The notes: generated from the letters alone by a model not told the origin. A DNA stretch of 23,384 nucleotides from DAOLCO01 sp964612555 (GCA_964612555.1 CAZTBW010000015.1:1-23384), one strand, 5' to 3'. Positions 1 through 8,619 are shown, counted from the stretch's first letter. A program made the numbers and translations.

Positions 1-1
1 A

Positions 2-181
2 CTTGCTTCAATAAAATCCTCCATCCTTCGGGAACAGAACACCATGTATGGGCTGACAAACAGCCCTGAGTATCTGGAACAAGTAGCAAGAGAGGATATG
101 GCACTCAGTAAATCAGGTGAGGTAATATATATATTTGACCCATCTTTAAAGAAAGCTGAACTCGAAAAAGTTAATCCTTAG
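2..181 (+). CDS. FtsB/DivIC-type septum formation initiator, 3' end only
   Basis: An open frame runs in from the left edge and stops at TAG 179-181, giving the last 59 residues. The visible part has the C-terminal signature of the septum formation initiator (FtsB/DivIC) family: a LREQN helix end, then a YLEQVAREDMALSKSGEVIYIFDP-like segment, matching the family pattern 'yiE..ARe.l....pGE.vy'. These small bitopic membrane proteins join the divisome through a coiled coil, which together with the membrane anchor lies outside the window. The next gene starts 1 nt after the stop, so the two are probably co-transcribed. FtsB versus another DivIC-like protein cannot be decided from this fragment. 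Confidence 0.75.
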   Translation, partial: LASIKSSILREQNTMYGLTNSPEYLEQVAREDMALSKSGEVIYIFDPSLKKAELEKVNP

Positions 182-182
182 C

Positions 183-521
183 ATGTCATCCTTTGGAAAA
201 AAGAACACTCCTCAAGAAATTTCCGGTATCCTTGAAAAAGTACTGGGGCACAAGAAAATAAAAGAAAAAGCAAAGTCTTTTTCTTTTATCACTGCCTGGG
301 AAAATGTTGTGGGAGATGATTATGCAAAGATCTCTTACCCCGAAACATTACTTAAAGGGATGCTGACAGTTAAGGTAATAGATACGGCGTATGCTCAGGA
401 ACTCAGCATGCAAAAAGAGCACTATCTTGAGAAGTTAGTCGAGCTGGGATACTCTGGCGCTGTTACCGATATGAAATTTATCAGCGGAAATCCCAAAGAA
501 TTTCGAAACAGGCAAATATGA
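183..521 (+). CDS. DUF721 / DciA-like protein
   Basis: This 112-residue protein matches the DUF721 family: an N-terminal helical part with ISGILEKVLG, then the core 'F..AWENVVGDDYAKISYP..L..G.LTVKV.D.AYAQELSMQKEHYLEKL'. DUF721 includes DciA, the helicase loader/operator that acts on DnaB in bacteria lacking DnaC or DnaI; this role is known for some members and inferred here. The length is typical of the short form. The gene sits between an ftsB-like gene and tyrS, and its TGA overlaps the tyrS ATG (ATGA at 518-521), so translation is probably coupled. No convincing Shine-Dalgarno precedes its own ATG, which also fits coupling to the upstream gene. Confidence 0.75.
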   Translation: MSSFGKKNTPQEISGILEKVLGHKKIKEKAKSFSFITAWENVVGDDYAKISYPETLLKGMLTVKVIDTAYAQELSMQKEHYLEKLVELGYSGAVTDMKFISGNPKEFRNRQI

Positions 522-1837
522 GCAGTGGACAATTAGACAATTCAAGGGCTTTACTGGAGGAGCTCAGGGAACGAGGAAAGCTACAAGACGCAAGTCACCC
601 CGAGGAACTCTCTTCTCTTCTTAAAAAACAACCTATAACCTTCTACTGTGGCTTTGACCCGACTGCTGAAAGCTTGCACGTAGGAAGTTTGTTACCACTT
701 ATAACCATCAAGCGGTTTATCGCACGGGGACATTCGGCGGTCATTCTACTCGGGTCTGCCACCGGCATGATAGGAGACCCTTCAGGAAAAAGCAGCGAAC
801 GATCCCTTCTCCCTGAAGAAACTCTTAAAAAGAATGTTGCCGCACTTCGTACACAAATTAAATCAATTGTTGCCGATACCTCCGGTAATTCGCAAATTAC
901 TTTTGTAGAAAACGGCTCCTGGCTTGGTAACCTCTCTTACATTGAAATTTTAAGAGATATTGGAAAAGATTTTTCTGTTAACTACATGATGAGTAAAGAC
1001 TCTGTAAAAAGTCGTCTCACCGAACGAGATCAGGGAATCAGTTATACAGAATTCAGCTACATGCTGCTTCAGGCATATGACTTTTATCATCTTTACAAGA
1101 AACACTCCTGTCGTCTTCAGATAGGTGGCTCAGATCAATGGGGCAATATCACCGCCGGGCTTGATTATATCAGAAAAAAAGGTGAGGGTTCAGGGCAGGC
1201 ATTTGCTCTGACCTTCCCTCTCGTAACAAACTCGGATGGGAAAAAATTTGGCAAAAGTGAGGCGGGAAATGTCTGGCTCTCAAAAGAGTTGAGCTCCCCT
1301 TATGCCTTTTATCAGTTCTGGCTGAACACAGCGGATGAAGACATTGAAAAATATCTTCTCTACTTCAGCTTACGGTCTCTGGAGGAGATCAGCTCACTTA
1401 CCACCGAACACAAAAAAGCTCCGGAAAAAAGACTCGCTCAAATTGCTCTTGCAGAAGAACTTACTACCTTACTTCATGGGAAAGATGAGCTTGAAAAAGT
1501 AAAAAAAGCAACCACTGCGTTATTCTCCCAGGCACCCGAGACACTTGACGGGGCAAGTCTTCTTGCTCTTTCAGGTGAGATTCCAACCTGCAAACTTTCT
1601 ACTCACTACTCCTCCTTTCCAAATGAAGGGATTCCCATTCAGGAATTACTGGTGCTTAGTGAGGCGGCTCAATCAAAATCTGCAGGAAGAAAGCTGATTG
1701 AAAATGGTGGGGTGTATGTAAATCACGTCAAAATTACCGATGTAAACAATAAAATCTCTTCAAACGATTTTATTGATAAAAAAGCACTTCTCTTAAGAAC
1801 GGGAAAGAAAAATTACTTTCTTATAGAACATACATAA
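518..1837 (+). CDS. tyrS: Tyrosine--tRNA ligase
   Basis: Tyrosyl-tRNA synthetase charges tRNA-Tyr with tyrosine using ATP in the cytoplasm. The 439-residue protein is full length for the bacterial TyrS type. It has the class I HIGH signature as HVGS (residues 54-57, within GFDPTAESLHVGS), the tyrosine-binding region with YTEFSYMLLQAYDF and GGSDQWGNITAG, and the KMSKS loop as KFGKS (residues 243-247). A C-terminal S4-like RNA-binding domain covers the last 70 or so residues (SAGRKLIENGGVYVN). The start ATG overlaps the stop of the DUF721 gene. The next gene begins 3 nt after the stop. Confidence 0.97.
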   Translation: MSSGQLDNSRALLEELRERGKLQDASHPEELSSLLKKQPITFYCGFDPTAESLHVGSLLPLITIKRFIARGHSAVILLGSATGMIGDPSGKSSERSLLPEETLKKNVAALRTQIKSIVADTSGNSQITFVENGSWLGNLSYIEILRDIGKDFSVNYMMSKDSVKSRLTERDQGISYTEFSYMLLQAYDFYHLYKKHSCRLQIGGSDQWGNITAGLDYIRKKGEGSGQAFALTFPLVTNSDGKKFGKSEAGNVWLSKELSSPYAFYQFWLNTADEDIEKYLLYFSLRSLEEISSLTTEHKKAPEKRLAQIALAEELTTLLHGKDELEKVKKATTALFSQAPETLDGASLLALSGEIPTCKLSTHYSSFPNEGIPIQELLVLSEAAQSKSAGRKLIENGGVYVNHVKITDVNNKISSNDFIDKKALLLRTGKKNYFLIEHT

Positions 1838-1840
1838 ACT

Positions 1841-3034
1841 GTGAAGACCCGCAGCCTCTCTCTTTTTATTTTTATACTTCTCGTACCAGCTCAATGCCTC
1901 GGGGCATTTTCAGCAGATGATGTTCTGGTGATCTCCAATTCGGCTATTGAAGATAGCATCTATCTTGGAAGATATTATGCTAAAAAACGAAACATCCCCG
2001 AAGAAAGTATCGTTGAACTGGACATGCCAAAAAATGAAATAATAAGCAGGGAGGAGTTCAATTCAAAAATCCTTCTTCCGCTGAAAGATGAATTTAGAAA
2101 AAGACCTGAGCTTTTTGCCAAGCGAGTTTATGTACTCATGTACGGCACACCTCTTTCAATTGCGAACTCAGAAACCCTTGAAAATGAAAAAGATACCGGC
2201 GCCAGCGTTGATAGTGAGCTTGGCATTTTCTGGCTTCTCCCCGGAAAAGCTCCTCTCAGTGGTCGCTTGCCAAACCCTTTGTACAAGGACAATTCATCCA
2301 GCCAGACCCAGACCTTTCCTCTTCCAATAGTGGGAAGGCTTGATGGGCTAAATGCCGGGATGGTAAGAAGAATGGTTGACGCTACTATTGCAGTTGAAGA
2401 AAACCAGACACTTGGTGGCAATTTCCTGATTGATGCAAGAGGCATCCCCTGGGAGCAACGAGATCAGTTTGGGGAATGGGACAGAGACCTCACTTCACTT
2501 GCCCGCAGTGCTCCTGTCGGGAAACGCTTCACTGTTGAGTATGACGGGAGCCCTGAGCTTGCCGGAAAAACTGAAAACATTGCGCTGTATGCAGGCTGGT
2601 ATCAGCTCAGAAATTATCAGGATTCTTATACCTTCACCAAAGGTGCGGTTGGGTACCACATAGCATCTGCTGAAGCCATCAGCGTACGAGATCCTGAAGA
2701 GAAGGGCTGGTGCAAAAACCTTTTGGAGCGGGGCGTAGTTGCCACAATTGGTGCCGTGGATGAACCCTATCTTGATTCTTTTCCAAAATCTTCGGATTTT
2801 TTTAATCTGCTTCTCTCAGGAAAGTATCAACTGGGTGAGGTGTACTATCTTACTACCAGATTTATCAGTTGGAGACTTATCTTGTTTGGTGACCCTCTTT
2901 ATCAGCCTGTTTCAAAAAAAATGGCAATTGAAGAGTTAGGCTATAGTAAAAGTGCCATGAAGAAACTCCCTCCTCCACCTTCCGAGACACTACTTTCACC
3001 ACTTGAGCTGATGAAAAAATTAGCAAATAAGTAG
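1841..3034 (+). CDS. TIGR03790-family secreted protein
   Basis: This 397-residue protein starts with GTG, 3 nt after tyrS. Residues 1-22 form a Sec signal peptide (hydrophobic SLFIFILLVPAQCLGA). The mature part resembles family TIGR03790: an early ADDVLVISNSAIEDSIYLGRYYAKKRNIPEESIV segment, VYVLMYGTPLSI, and a C-terminal VATIGAVDEPYLDSFP followed by ILFGDPLYQPV. The family is uncharacterised; what is known is its frequent co-occurrence with exosortase/PEP-CTERM protein sorting. No exosortase and no PEP-CTERM tail is visible here. The exact biochemical role is unknown. The place at the end of a housekeeping run suggests read-through expression from the tyrS operon rather than a functional link. 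Confidence 0.75.
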   Translation: MKTRSLSLFIFILLVPAQCLGAFSADDVLVISNSAIEDSIYLGRYYAKKRNIPEESIVELDMPKNEIISREEFNSKILLPLKDEFRKRPELFAKRVYVLMYGTPLSIANSETLENEKDTGASVDSELGIFWLLPGKAPLSGRLPNPLYKDNSSSQTQTFPLPIVGRLDGLNAGMVRRMVDATIAVEENQTLGGNFLIDARGIPWEQRDQFGEWDRDLTSLARSAPVGKRFTVEYDGSPELAGKTENIALYAGWYQLRNYQDSYTFTKGAVGYHIASAEAISVRDPEEKGWCKNLLERGVVATIGAVDEPYLDSFPKSSDFFNLLLSGKYQLGEVYYLTTRFISWRLILFGDPLYQPVSKKMAIEELGYSKSAMKKLPPPPSETLLSPLELMKKLANK

Positions 3035-3040
3035 GGCAAA

Positions 3041-3058
3041 AAAGACTCTGAAGTCTTT
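3041..3058 (+). terminator. Weak hairpin after the tyrS operon
   Basis: A 7-bp stem (AAAGACT / AGTCTTT) with a CTGA loop lies 6 nt after the TIGR03790 stop and is followed by a T-rich but interrupted tract (GTATTCTCTATCTTTTTC). It may end the operon. The stem holds only two G-C pairs, so termination would be weak. Confidence 0.35.
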
Positions 3059-3168
3059 GTATTCTCTATCTTTTTCAAGCGCTCTAAGAATTTTTCCTAA
3101 AGAAAATCAAAACTCTGGTCGATTAAGTAAAACTGCGGTGTGCAGTCCATATACTTAGGAGTAGTGAG

Positions 3169-3927
3169 ATGTTTACATTAGATGTCCAGTCCCCCCATCA
3201 GATCAATATTCTTCTTGCCGAAGATTGCAAGGATTCTCAGGAAATTTTCTGTCAGGTGTTAAAGAAAACGGGTGCTGAGATCACCTGCGTAAACAATGGG
3301 AAAGAATGCCTTGACCTTGCTCTTAATGCTAAAAATCAGAAAAAAGAATTTGACCTGATCGTTATGGATGTTCAAATGCCCATCATGGATGGTCATACCA
3401 CTGCAAAAACTTTAAGAGAAAAAGGCTTCAGTCAACCAATTATCTCAATGACCGCTCGTTCAGGTCCAAATGATGATCAGGAAAGTAAAGCTGCCGGATG
3501 TACCAGCCACATCAGTAAACTGAGCGGAATGAAAGGACTTCTTGCCGCCGTTGAAAAAGAACTTTCAGGAATCAAACAAAAAAGCTTCGACCTTCCTGTT
3601 CTCCCATTAATTCCTGAAGTCATAAGAGAAAACACTCAGTATGCTGAGCTTGCACTTAATTTTCTGAGCACACTTGATGAAAAAGTTTCACTACTTGAAT
3701 CTTTCATCCAGAAAGAAGATTTTGAAAATATAATCAGCACCACGTATCAACTTGGAAATATCTCCATGTATGGCTACACTCAATTCTCCCTCATAGTGAA
3801 TGAGATTCAACTTGCGGCTGAGAACAAGGAGATAATGACAGTAAGGGCAAAAATTACTTCTCTCAAACGCGCAAAAAGATCAGTGCTTGAAGGAATCCCC
3901 TTCATCAAAAAAATAGCCGGGCGTTAA
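3169..3927 (+). CDS. Response-regulator receiver protein with degenerate HPt-like tail
   Basis: This 252-residue protein has an N-terminal receiver domain (about residues 12-132). It keeps the acidic pair E18-D19, phosphoacceptor D67 (in MDVQMP), T95 and K117, so it should accept phosphate. The K117 motif is KLS instead of the usual KP. Residues about 150-250 are helical and resemble an HPt domain, but the motif reads TTYQLGNISMYGY where active HPt domains have aHxLKGxxxxxG: the phosphorylatable histidine is Tyr193 and the lysine is Gly196. There is no DNA-binding or output enzyme domain and no kinase next door. A good ribosome binding site (TAGGAG) precedes the ATG. Its TAA overlaps the stop codon of the convergent gene (shared TTAA). 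Confidence 0.85.
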   Translation: MFTLDVQSPHQINILLAEDCKDSQEIFCQVLKKTGAEITCVNNGKECLDLALNAKNQKKEFDLIVMDVQMPIMDGHTTAKTLREKGFSQPIISMTARSGPNDDQESKAAGCTSHISKLSGMKGLLAAVEKELSGIKQKSFDLPVLPLIPEVIRENTQYAELALNFLSTLDEKVSLLESFIQKEDFENIISTTYQLGNISMYGYTQFSLIVNEIQLAAENKEIMTVRAKITSLKRAKRSVLEGIPFIKKIAGR

Positions 3928-5321
3928 TAGAAATCAAAGCCAAAAAGATACTTTTCAGCTTCAGCCCAGATTTCATACTTTACATCAACCTTCTTTGTGG
4001 CAAGTCTTGCCCGAATACCGTTAATGTCAGCATAGTGCTGATACGCCTCACCAAATGCCTGAGCCTCTTTATAGGTAGGAGATTCTTTTCTTTGAATCTG
4101 CATCATATCTGTTTTTAAAACAGTGTACATATCAATGACAACATCGGGTGCCAGTGGATTTCTACCAAGACCTCTGGGGAACATATATTCAGGGTCGGGC
4201 TTGGTAAATTCATTTGCTTCAAATGCTACCCGCGCTATACGCTTGGGATAGGCAAGGGTGAATCTCTGAACAAAATCACCACCGGTACCGTATCCAAACA
4301 TATACAATTCTCTGACCGAAAGGTTTACCTGCTTACTTAAAAATTCAATAAGCTCAAGTAATTTAATATCAGCTCGTTCGTCCCTGATATTAAAGGTTCC
4401 AAAATCAGGATAATTAATATTATCAAACATCGGTACAAGAACAGCCATCTGTCTTCTCTTGGCAGCCCTCCAGCAAACAGTGAAGGTATCACTTGCAGCC
4501 ATATCTTCATCGTGAATACAGGTCAATAACCAGGGGCGTAAGCCTTTTCGAAGTGAAGATGCACCTTTTCTTATTGTGGGATGATAGAAATAGTAACGCA
4601 TCCCTTTGTAGTACAAAGTATGACGCATTCCTGCGGGTATGTTCGTATCAATACGTTGTGGGTCGATTTTTCCAAGTGCATAGTCGAGCGCGTAATAGGA
4701 TGCATTCTTGGCACCTGGAGAATCTTCCAGCTTTGAGATGCTGGTTCTAACTGCATAAATAGCCTGCGTGCTACCGATCGTACCAAGTGCAGAGGCAGCA
4801 CGTTTCCTAAGCTCGTGATCTTTTTCCTGACGAAGTGTTCTGACAAGAACCGGAATAGGCCAATCAGTATTTAATTTACCAAGGGCGGAAGTGGCAGCCC
4901 TTCTGCTTTCTATCTCACCATGGCGCGTTTCAAAACGCAGTGCTTCAGCCGCACCCTTTTCTCCAAGTTTAGAGAGCGCATCAACTATAAAAAGTTGTTT
5001 ATCTACGTTATTCCCGCGTTTGAGTATCTGGGAAAGTTCTGTGGCATCAGATAAACGAACTATTTTCCTAAGCTCAATCCCCGCCTCAACACGAGTAAGC
5101 TCATCCGGAGAAGATAGCGCCCTTAAAAGGTCCTGAACCTTAGCCTCATGCGCCAGGTCTTTTTTAATATCCGCTTCCTCCCTGACCGCATCAAGTGGCA
5201 TCATGTCCTCGGCAGTAACCTTACACATGTCCCCACAGAGGATCACACACAACATTAGTGTAAAATTAAAATACTGCGAAAATCTCAAACTATTGAATTT
5301 ATTAGAAAAAAAACCTCTCAT
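3924..5321 (-). CDS. HEAT-repeat protein fused to an inactive alpha/beta-hydrolase-like domain
   Basis: This 465-residue protein has a signal-peptide-like N terminus (hydrophobic about residues 19-31, possible cleavage near VTA-ED), so it is probably exported. Residues about 60-225 hold HEAT-like helical repeats (for example SRRAATSALGKL and LRKRAASALGTIGS). From about residue 240 the pattern fits an alpha/beta hydrolase (WLLTCIH, VLVPMFD, LYMFGYGTGGDFVQRFTLAYPKRIARVAFEA). The nucleophile elbow is G343-Y344-G345-T346-G347, so glycine stands where GxSxG enzymes have serine, and no clear C-terminal catalytic histidine is seen. I infer a non-catalytic or altered hydrolase fold used with the repeats for binding. 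A good ribosome binding site (CAGGAG) supports the ATG. The gene is convergent with the receiver gene. Confidence 0.75.
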   Translation of the reverse strand: MRGFFSNKFNSLRFSQYFNFTLMLCVILCGDMCKVTAEDMMPLDAVREEADIKKDLAHEAKVQDLLRALSSPDELTRVEAGIELRKIVRLSDATELSQILKRGNNVDKQLFIVDALSKLGEKGAAEALRFETRHGEIESRRAATSALGKLNTDWPIPVLVRTLRQEKDHELRKRAASALGTIGSTQAIYAVRTSISKLEDSPGAKNASYYALDYALGKIDPQRIDTNIPAGMRHTLYYKGMRYYFYHPTIRKGASSLRKGLRPWLLTCIHDEDMAASDTFTVCWRAAKRRQMAVLVPMFDNINYPDFGTFNIRDERADIKLLELIEFLSKQVNLSVRELYMFGYGTGGDFVQRFTLAYPKRIARVAFEANEFTKPDPEYMFPRGLGRNPLAPDVVIDMYTVLKTDMMQIQRKESPTYKEAQAFGEAYQHYADINGIRARLATKKVDVKYEIWAEAEKYLFGFDFY

Positions 5322-5420
5322 GGCTCTCCTGAATTATCCAGTCTCTTATCATGAACTTTCAGATACTTGCTTCACTTTTAGTAAATACAACTGGTAGACC
5401 AAGCAAAAGACTACTACGCG

Positions 5421-6419
5421 CTAGGAAAGTAGACCAGGTTCATTTTCCACCATCGAGAGAACATTTCCTTTTAAACGAGCTCCGTACTGGGACACTACTT
5501 TTCCGGCAAGAAAACAGGCAAGCCTCGCAGAATCAGCCACGGGAAGCCCTCTGAGGACTCCATCCAGAAACCCCGCAGCAAAAATATCCCCGGCTCCGGT
5601 ATCATCGACTGCTTTTACAGAAAACGCTTCAACCTGAGTCTCTACTCCATCAAAACTGGCTAAGACGCCTCTCTCTCCAAGTGTGATAACCACATTTTTG
5701 GACATCTGTTTTAAAATCCTGAGTGCTTCAACTTCGTCCTCCACTCCGGTGTACCTTAAGGCTTCGTTCCTGTTTGCAAACAAAAGATCCGCTTCACGAA
5801 TAGTTTCCGTAACCGAATCTTTAAAAAAATCAACAATGAACCCATCTGAAAGAGTTACCGCAATCTTTGTACCACTTGTCTTTGCACAGGAAACAGCATG
5901 CCCCACCGCAGCCCGCCCCGTATCAGTAGCAAAAAGATATCCCTCCAGATAAATCCACTTGCTGTCCGCAATAACTTCCGGGGACACATGCTCAGGCGAA
6001 AAAGTACTCGTAATCCCCAAACAGGTTGACATGGTACGTTCCGCATCAGGAGTAATCATTACGATAGAAAGCCCGGTAACGCCACCGGATACAGGTGCAT
6101 TAAATAAAGAAACACCAAGTTCCTTAAGCTCACTTAAATATTCATTTCCTCTCGGGTCATCTCCAACTATACAACCATAGGAAACACTTTTTCCTAACTG
6201 GGAAAGTGCGATAATAGTGTTTGCACCGGAACCCCCACTGGATTGCTTGATTTCTTTTCCAAAGAGTGCAGCTAACAACTTCTGATGTTCAGCGGACTCC
6301 GCAAGTGTCATACTGCCCTTTTCCAGTCCAAACTTCTGAAGCTCTTCTTCTGTTATTTCCAACTGCAAATCCATTATGGCATTACCAATGCCATATACGT
6401 CATATTTTCTTGCGCTCAC
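5421..6419 (-). CDS. PfkB-family carbohydrate/nucleoside kinase (adenosine-kinase-like)
   Basis: This PfkB (ribokinase) family sugar or nucleoside kinase has about 332 residues. Visible are the N-terminal GIGNAIMDLQ strand, the substrate-binding SSGGSGANTIIALSQLG motif, GDDPRGNEYL, and the C-terminal catalytic signature DDTGAGDIFAAGFLDG (about residues 271-285) holding the anion hole and base Asp. The general pattern resembles the adenosine-kinase-like branch, but the substrate cannot be fixed from sequence. The start is best placed at GTG 6417-6419: an AAGGAG ribosome binding site lies 5 nt upstream of it, whereas the GTG at 6423-6425 would abut that site. It lies between a pseudo-receiver gene and the HEAT/hydrolase gene on the same strand, with gaps of about 90-100 bp. 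Confidence 0.85.
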   Translation of the reverse strand: MSARKYDVYGIGNAIMDLQLEITEEELQKFGLEKGSMTLAESAEHQKLLAALFGKEIKQSSGGSGANTIIALSQLGKSVSYGCIVGDDPRGNEYLSELKELGVSLFNAPVSGGVTGLSIVMITPDAERTMSTCLGITSTFSPEHVSPEVIADSKWIYLEGYLFATDTGRAAVGHAVSCAKTSGTKIAVTLSDGFIVDFFKDSVTETIREADLLFANRNEALRYTGVEDEVEALRILKQMSKNVVITLGERGVLASFDGVETQVEAFSVKAVDDTGAGDIFAAGFLDGVLRGLPVADSARLACFLAGKVVSQYGARLKGNVLSMVENEPGLLS

Positions 6420-6507
6420 GGACACTCCTTCTGGTTTTCAAGATATTGAATATTAAATAGACCACCGCACTTGTTTTACCCCTAATGCGGCTCTATGACA
6501 AATCTAT

Positions 6508-7188
6508 TCAGGAAGATTTATTAAGTTTTTTGCGAAGCCTGGTGCTTGCTCCTGTATATGCGGAGCCCTCTTTAAACCTTGGTTTTGCCTCTTCACACAG
6601 CACAAATAATCGTGAGAAATACTCTTCCATCAGCTCTTTTCTAAGCGGGGTGATTGAATCGAGACTGCTCATTAATTTCTTTTTGGCAGGAGTCACATTT
6701 ACTCCTTCATAAATGGCTTTTGCAAGACTATCAAGCGCGCCGGTAACATTTGGTAAAAGCAACATCAGAGCTGCTTTTTTTCTCTCCATCTCAAATTTCT
6801 TCCGCACCTGTTCCGCAATCCTGGCAACTTCTCTGACTGAATGAACAGAAAAAGGAGAAAATAAAACCCCATCCATACCTTCCATCATACTTGTCGCAAT
6901 ATGCTCTCTGGAATCTTGATCCATAGGCGAAAACAGTACATACGCCGCCTCTTTTCCTCCTCTGCTTTCCTTTGCAGCGGATATGAAATGGTTTATGACA
7001 TATTGAGAGAAATCTGAAGATATGATCACAACATCAACAGGTTCAGAAGTTCTAAGATACTTAAGAGAAGATTCAACATTTCTAAACCCGTGAAGTCGGG
7101 TAAACTCAGGCTCTGCCCTGATCACCTGATTCAGATACACCTGCTTCATGGAATCAGGCTCAATCACAACTGGGACATACTTTTTCAT
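6508..7188 (-). CDS. Pseudo-receiver domain protein
   Basis: I do not recognise a named family. The first 115 residues follow a response-regulator receiver fold: VVIEPDS (strand 1), DVVIISSD (strand 3), AAYVLFSP (strand 4) and DGVLFSPFS (strand 5). The phosphoacceptor position is Ser57 instead of Asp, and the conserved lysine before P-F is Ser111, so it should not be phosphorylated in the usual way. The rest (about residues 116-226) is charged and helical, without a recognisable output domain. ATG at 7186-7188 is preferred; a TTG two codons upstream (7192-7194) is an alternative. No strong ribosome binding site is seen before either. The kinase gene follows 88 nt downstream on the same strand. 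Confidence 0.65.
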   Translation of the reverse strand: MKKYVPVVIEPDSMKQVYLNQVIRAEPEFTRLHGFRNVESSLKYLRTSEPVDVVIISSDFSQYVINHFISAAKESRGGKEAAYVLFSPMDQDSREHIATSMMEGMDGVLFSPFSVHSVREVARIAEQVRKKFEMERKKAALMLLLPNVTGALDSLAKAIYEGVNVTPAKKKLMSSLDSITPLRKELMEEYFSRLFVLCEEAKPRFKEGSAYTGASTRLRKKLNKSS

Positions 7189-7342
7189 TACCAATAAGAG
7201 ATATTAGTTTCCGGGTTAATGTAACGTAGTAACTATCGTCACAACTCAAGAAAAACCCAAATAAGCTGATACCTCTGGGGTCTTTCCCCCTATAAGTAAC
7301 TAAAATTAAAGAAAATTCCCGGACTACAACCCCTGACGACTG

Positions 7343-8428
7343 CTATTCGTCCACTATTTCAAAATCATTCCCCTTAACTCTCTTTACGTGAACTGGAAAA
7401 CGAAACCGGGCACCATCTTCTGGGCTGTCTGAAAAATAGTAATCTCCCATCACTCCGGTTTGAGGTTCAGTGGTTTTAAATTTTTCTATAATCTCAGTAT
7501 TGGTGAAAACTTTATTATCTTTATTACCGAAAAGCTTTCCCACAAGTAACGCAAAATCATATGCTGAGCCTGCATGAGATACTTGAGAATCACTATTAAA
7601 TCGTTCCCTATAACGCTTCATAAAAACAGGGTCTACGTTCACGTGTGGATACACTGCATTTTGTATCAATAGACCAGAATTTTCTACTACCTCACGACTT
7701 TCAAACACATCTGTTCCAAAAGTATAAAGAGAAAAACGCTGTTCCTGCATGCGTTTATAAAATGTCACCGCCTGAGCAGGAAATAGAAATATACCAAGAG
7801 CATCAAAATCCTTGTTTTTAAGACCGGAAACCAAAGACCTGAAATCCATTTCATTTGGTTGAACCGCAGCAGCAATAGTAAGAATGTCTGAATTCAGTTC
7901 AAGCTTGATTCCTTCAATCAGAGCATTCATGTAGTCATTCTCAGTATGTACGATACCAATTTTTTTAAAATTCTGTCGGGCTAAATAACGAGCAAGAGTC
8001 TTTCCAAAATCAAGACCTGAGTTCGTAAAACCGATTACGCATTTGTTATTTTTTGACATCACTTTCTGGCTGGAGGTTAGAACAGAAAGTGGAAAGCAAT
8101 CTTTTTCAGCAACCGGAATAAGTGGGGCGGATGTATCTGCTCCCCAATTGAATATTATTCTTACATCCTTATCCATTCTAAGTTTACGGTAAATTGTCAG
8201 AGCGGTCGCAGGGTCATAAAGAGAATCTTCATAGACAAACTCAACCGCACCAAGTATTTCAGGGTGTTCCAGTTTCGCAAGTTAAAATCCATTTTTTGTA
8301 GCAACCCCATACTCTGCAATCGCACCGGACAATGGTACAATCACCCCTACCTTGAAATTCTCCGCTCTCGACACTCCCGAAAGACAGGATACGGACAAGA
8401 AGACAAGCAGCAATAACATCTGTTTCAT
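7343..8428 (-). pseudogene. Branched-chain-amino-acid-type ABC substrate-binding protein, interrupted by one in-frame stop
   Basis: One continuous frame of 362 codons runs from ATG 8426-8428 to the stop at 7343, broken only by TAA at 8282-8284. The start has an AAGGAA ribosome binding site (8436-8441) and codes for a signal peptide (MKQMLLLLVFLSVSC..., likely cleaved near SRA-E). This is followed by FKVGVIVPLSGAIAEYGVATKNGF, the classic start of Leu/Ile/Val-type periplasmic binding proteins (Peripla_BP_6). After the stop the frame continues as LAKLEHPEILGAVEFVYEDSLYDP and the rest of the fold. Family members typically read NG-[IF]-ELA here, so GAA to TAA is the simplest change. The largest intact piece, 7343-8176, lacks the signal peptide. 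No permease or ATPase genes are nearby. A sequencing error is the main alternative. Confidence 0.8.
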
Positions 8429-8502
8429 TTTTCAGTTCCTTCAACAAAATCCACTGTGGTAAATTTTTTATTGCCCGATCAGAATTATCTCTTACCATAC
8501 AC

Positions 8503-8529
8503 AAAAACCGATATATACTTTCGGTTTTT
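8503..8529. other. AT-rich inverted repeat between pseudogene and khtT
   Basis: A perfect 9-bp inverted repeat (AAAAACCGA / TCGGTTTTT) with a 9-nt spacer is flanked by T runs on either strand. It could act as a weak bidirectional terminator, although no gene clearly ends here, or simply insulate the khtT promoter. Confidence 0.3.
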
Positions 8530-8619
8530 TAGCGGCGCTCTCTCATAATTTATTTCCAAAGAAATTGCGGCTGTAGTGCTGATTTATAAATTTTATTTCA
8601 TATTGTTCTTGAATAGTCT

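Noticed and set aside
8259..8504. An 81-residue minus-strand frame upstream of the binding-protein remnant
   Set aside because: It is out of frame with the signal-peptide-coding frame (8428 down), which has the ribosome binding site and the family motif.
8503..8529. AAAAACCGA inverted repeat as a true terminator
   Set aside because: The stem has only three G-C pairs, and no gene ends directly before it, so I list it only as a possible weak element.
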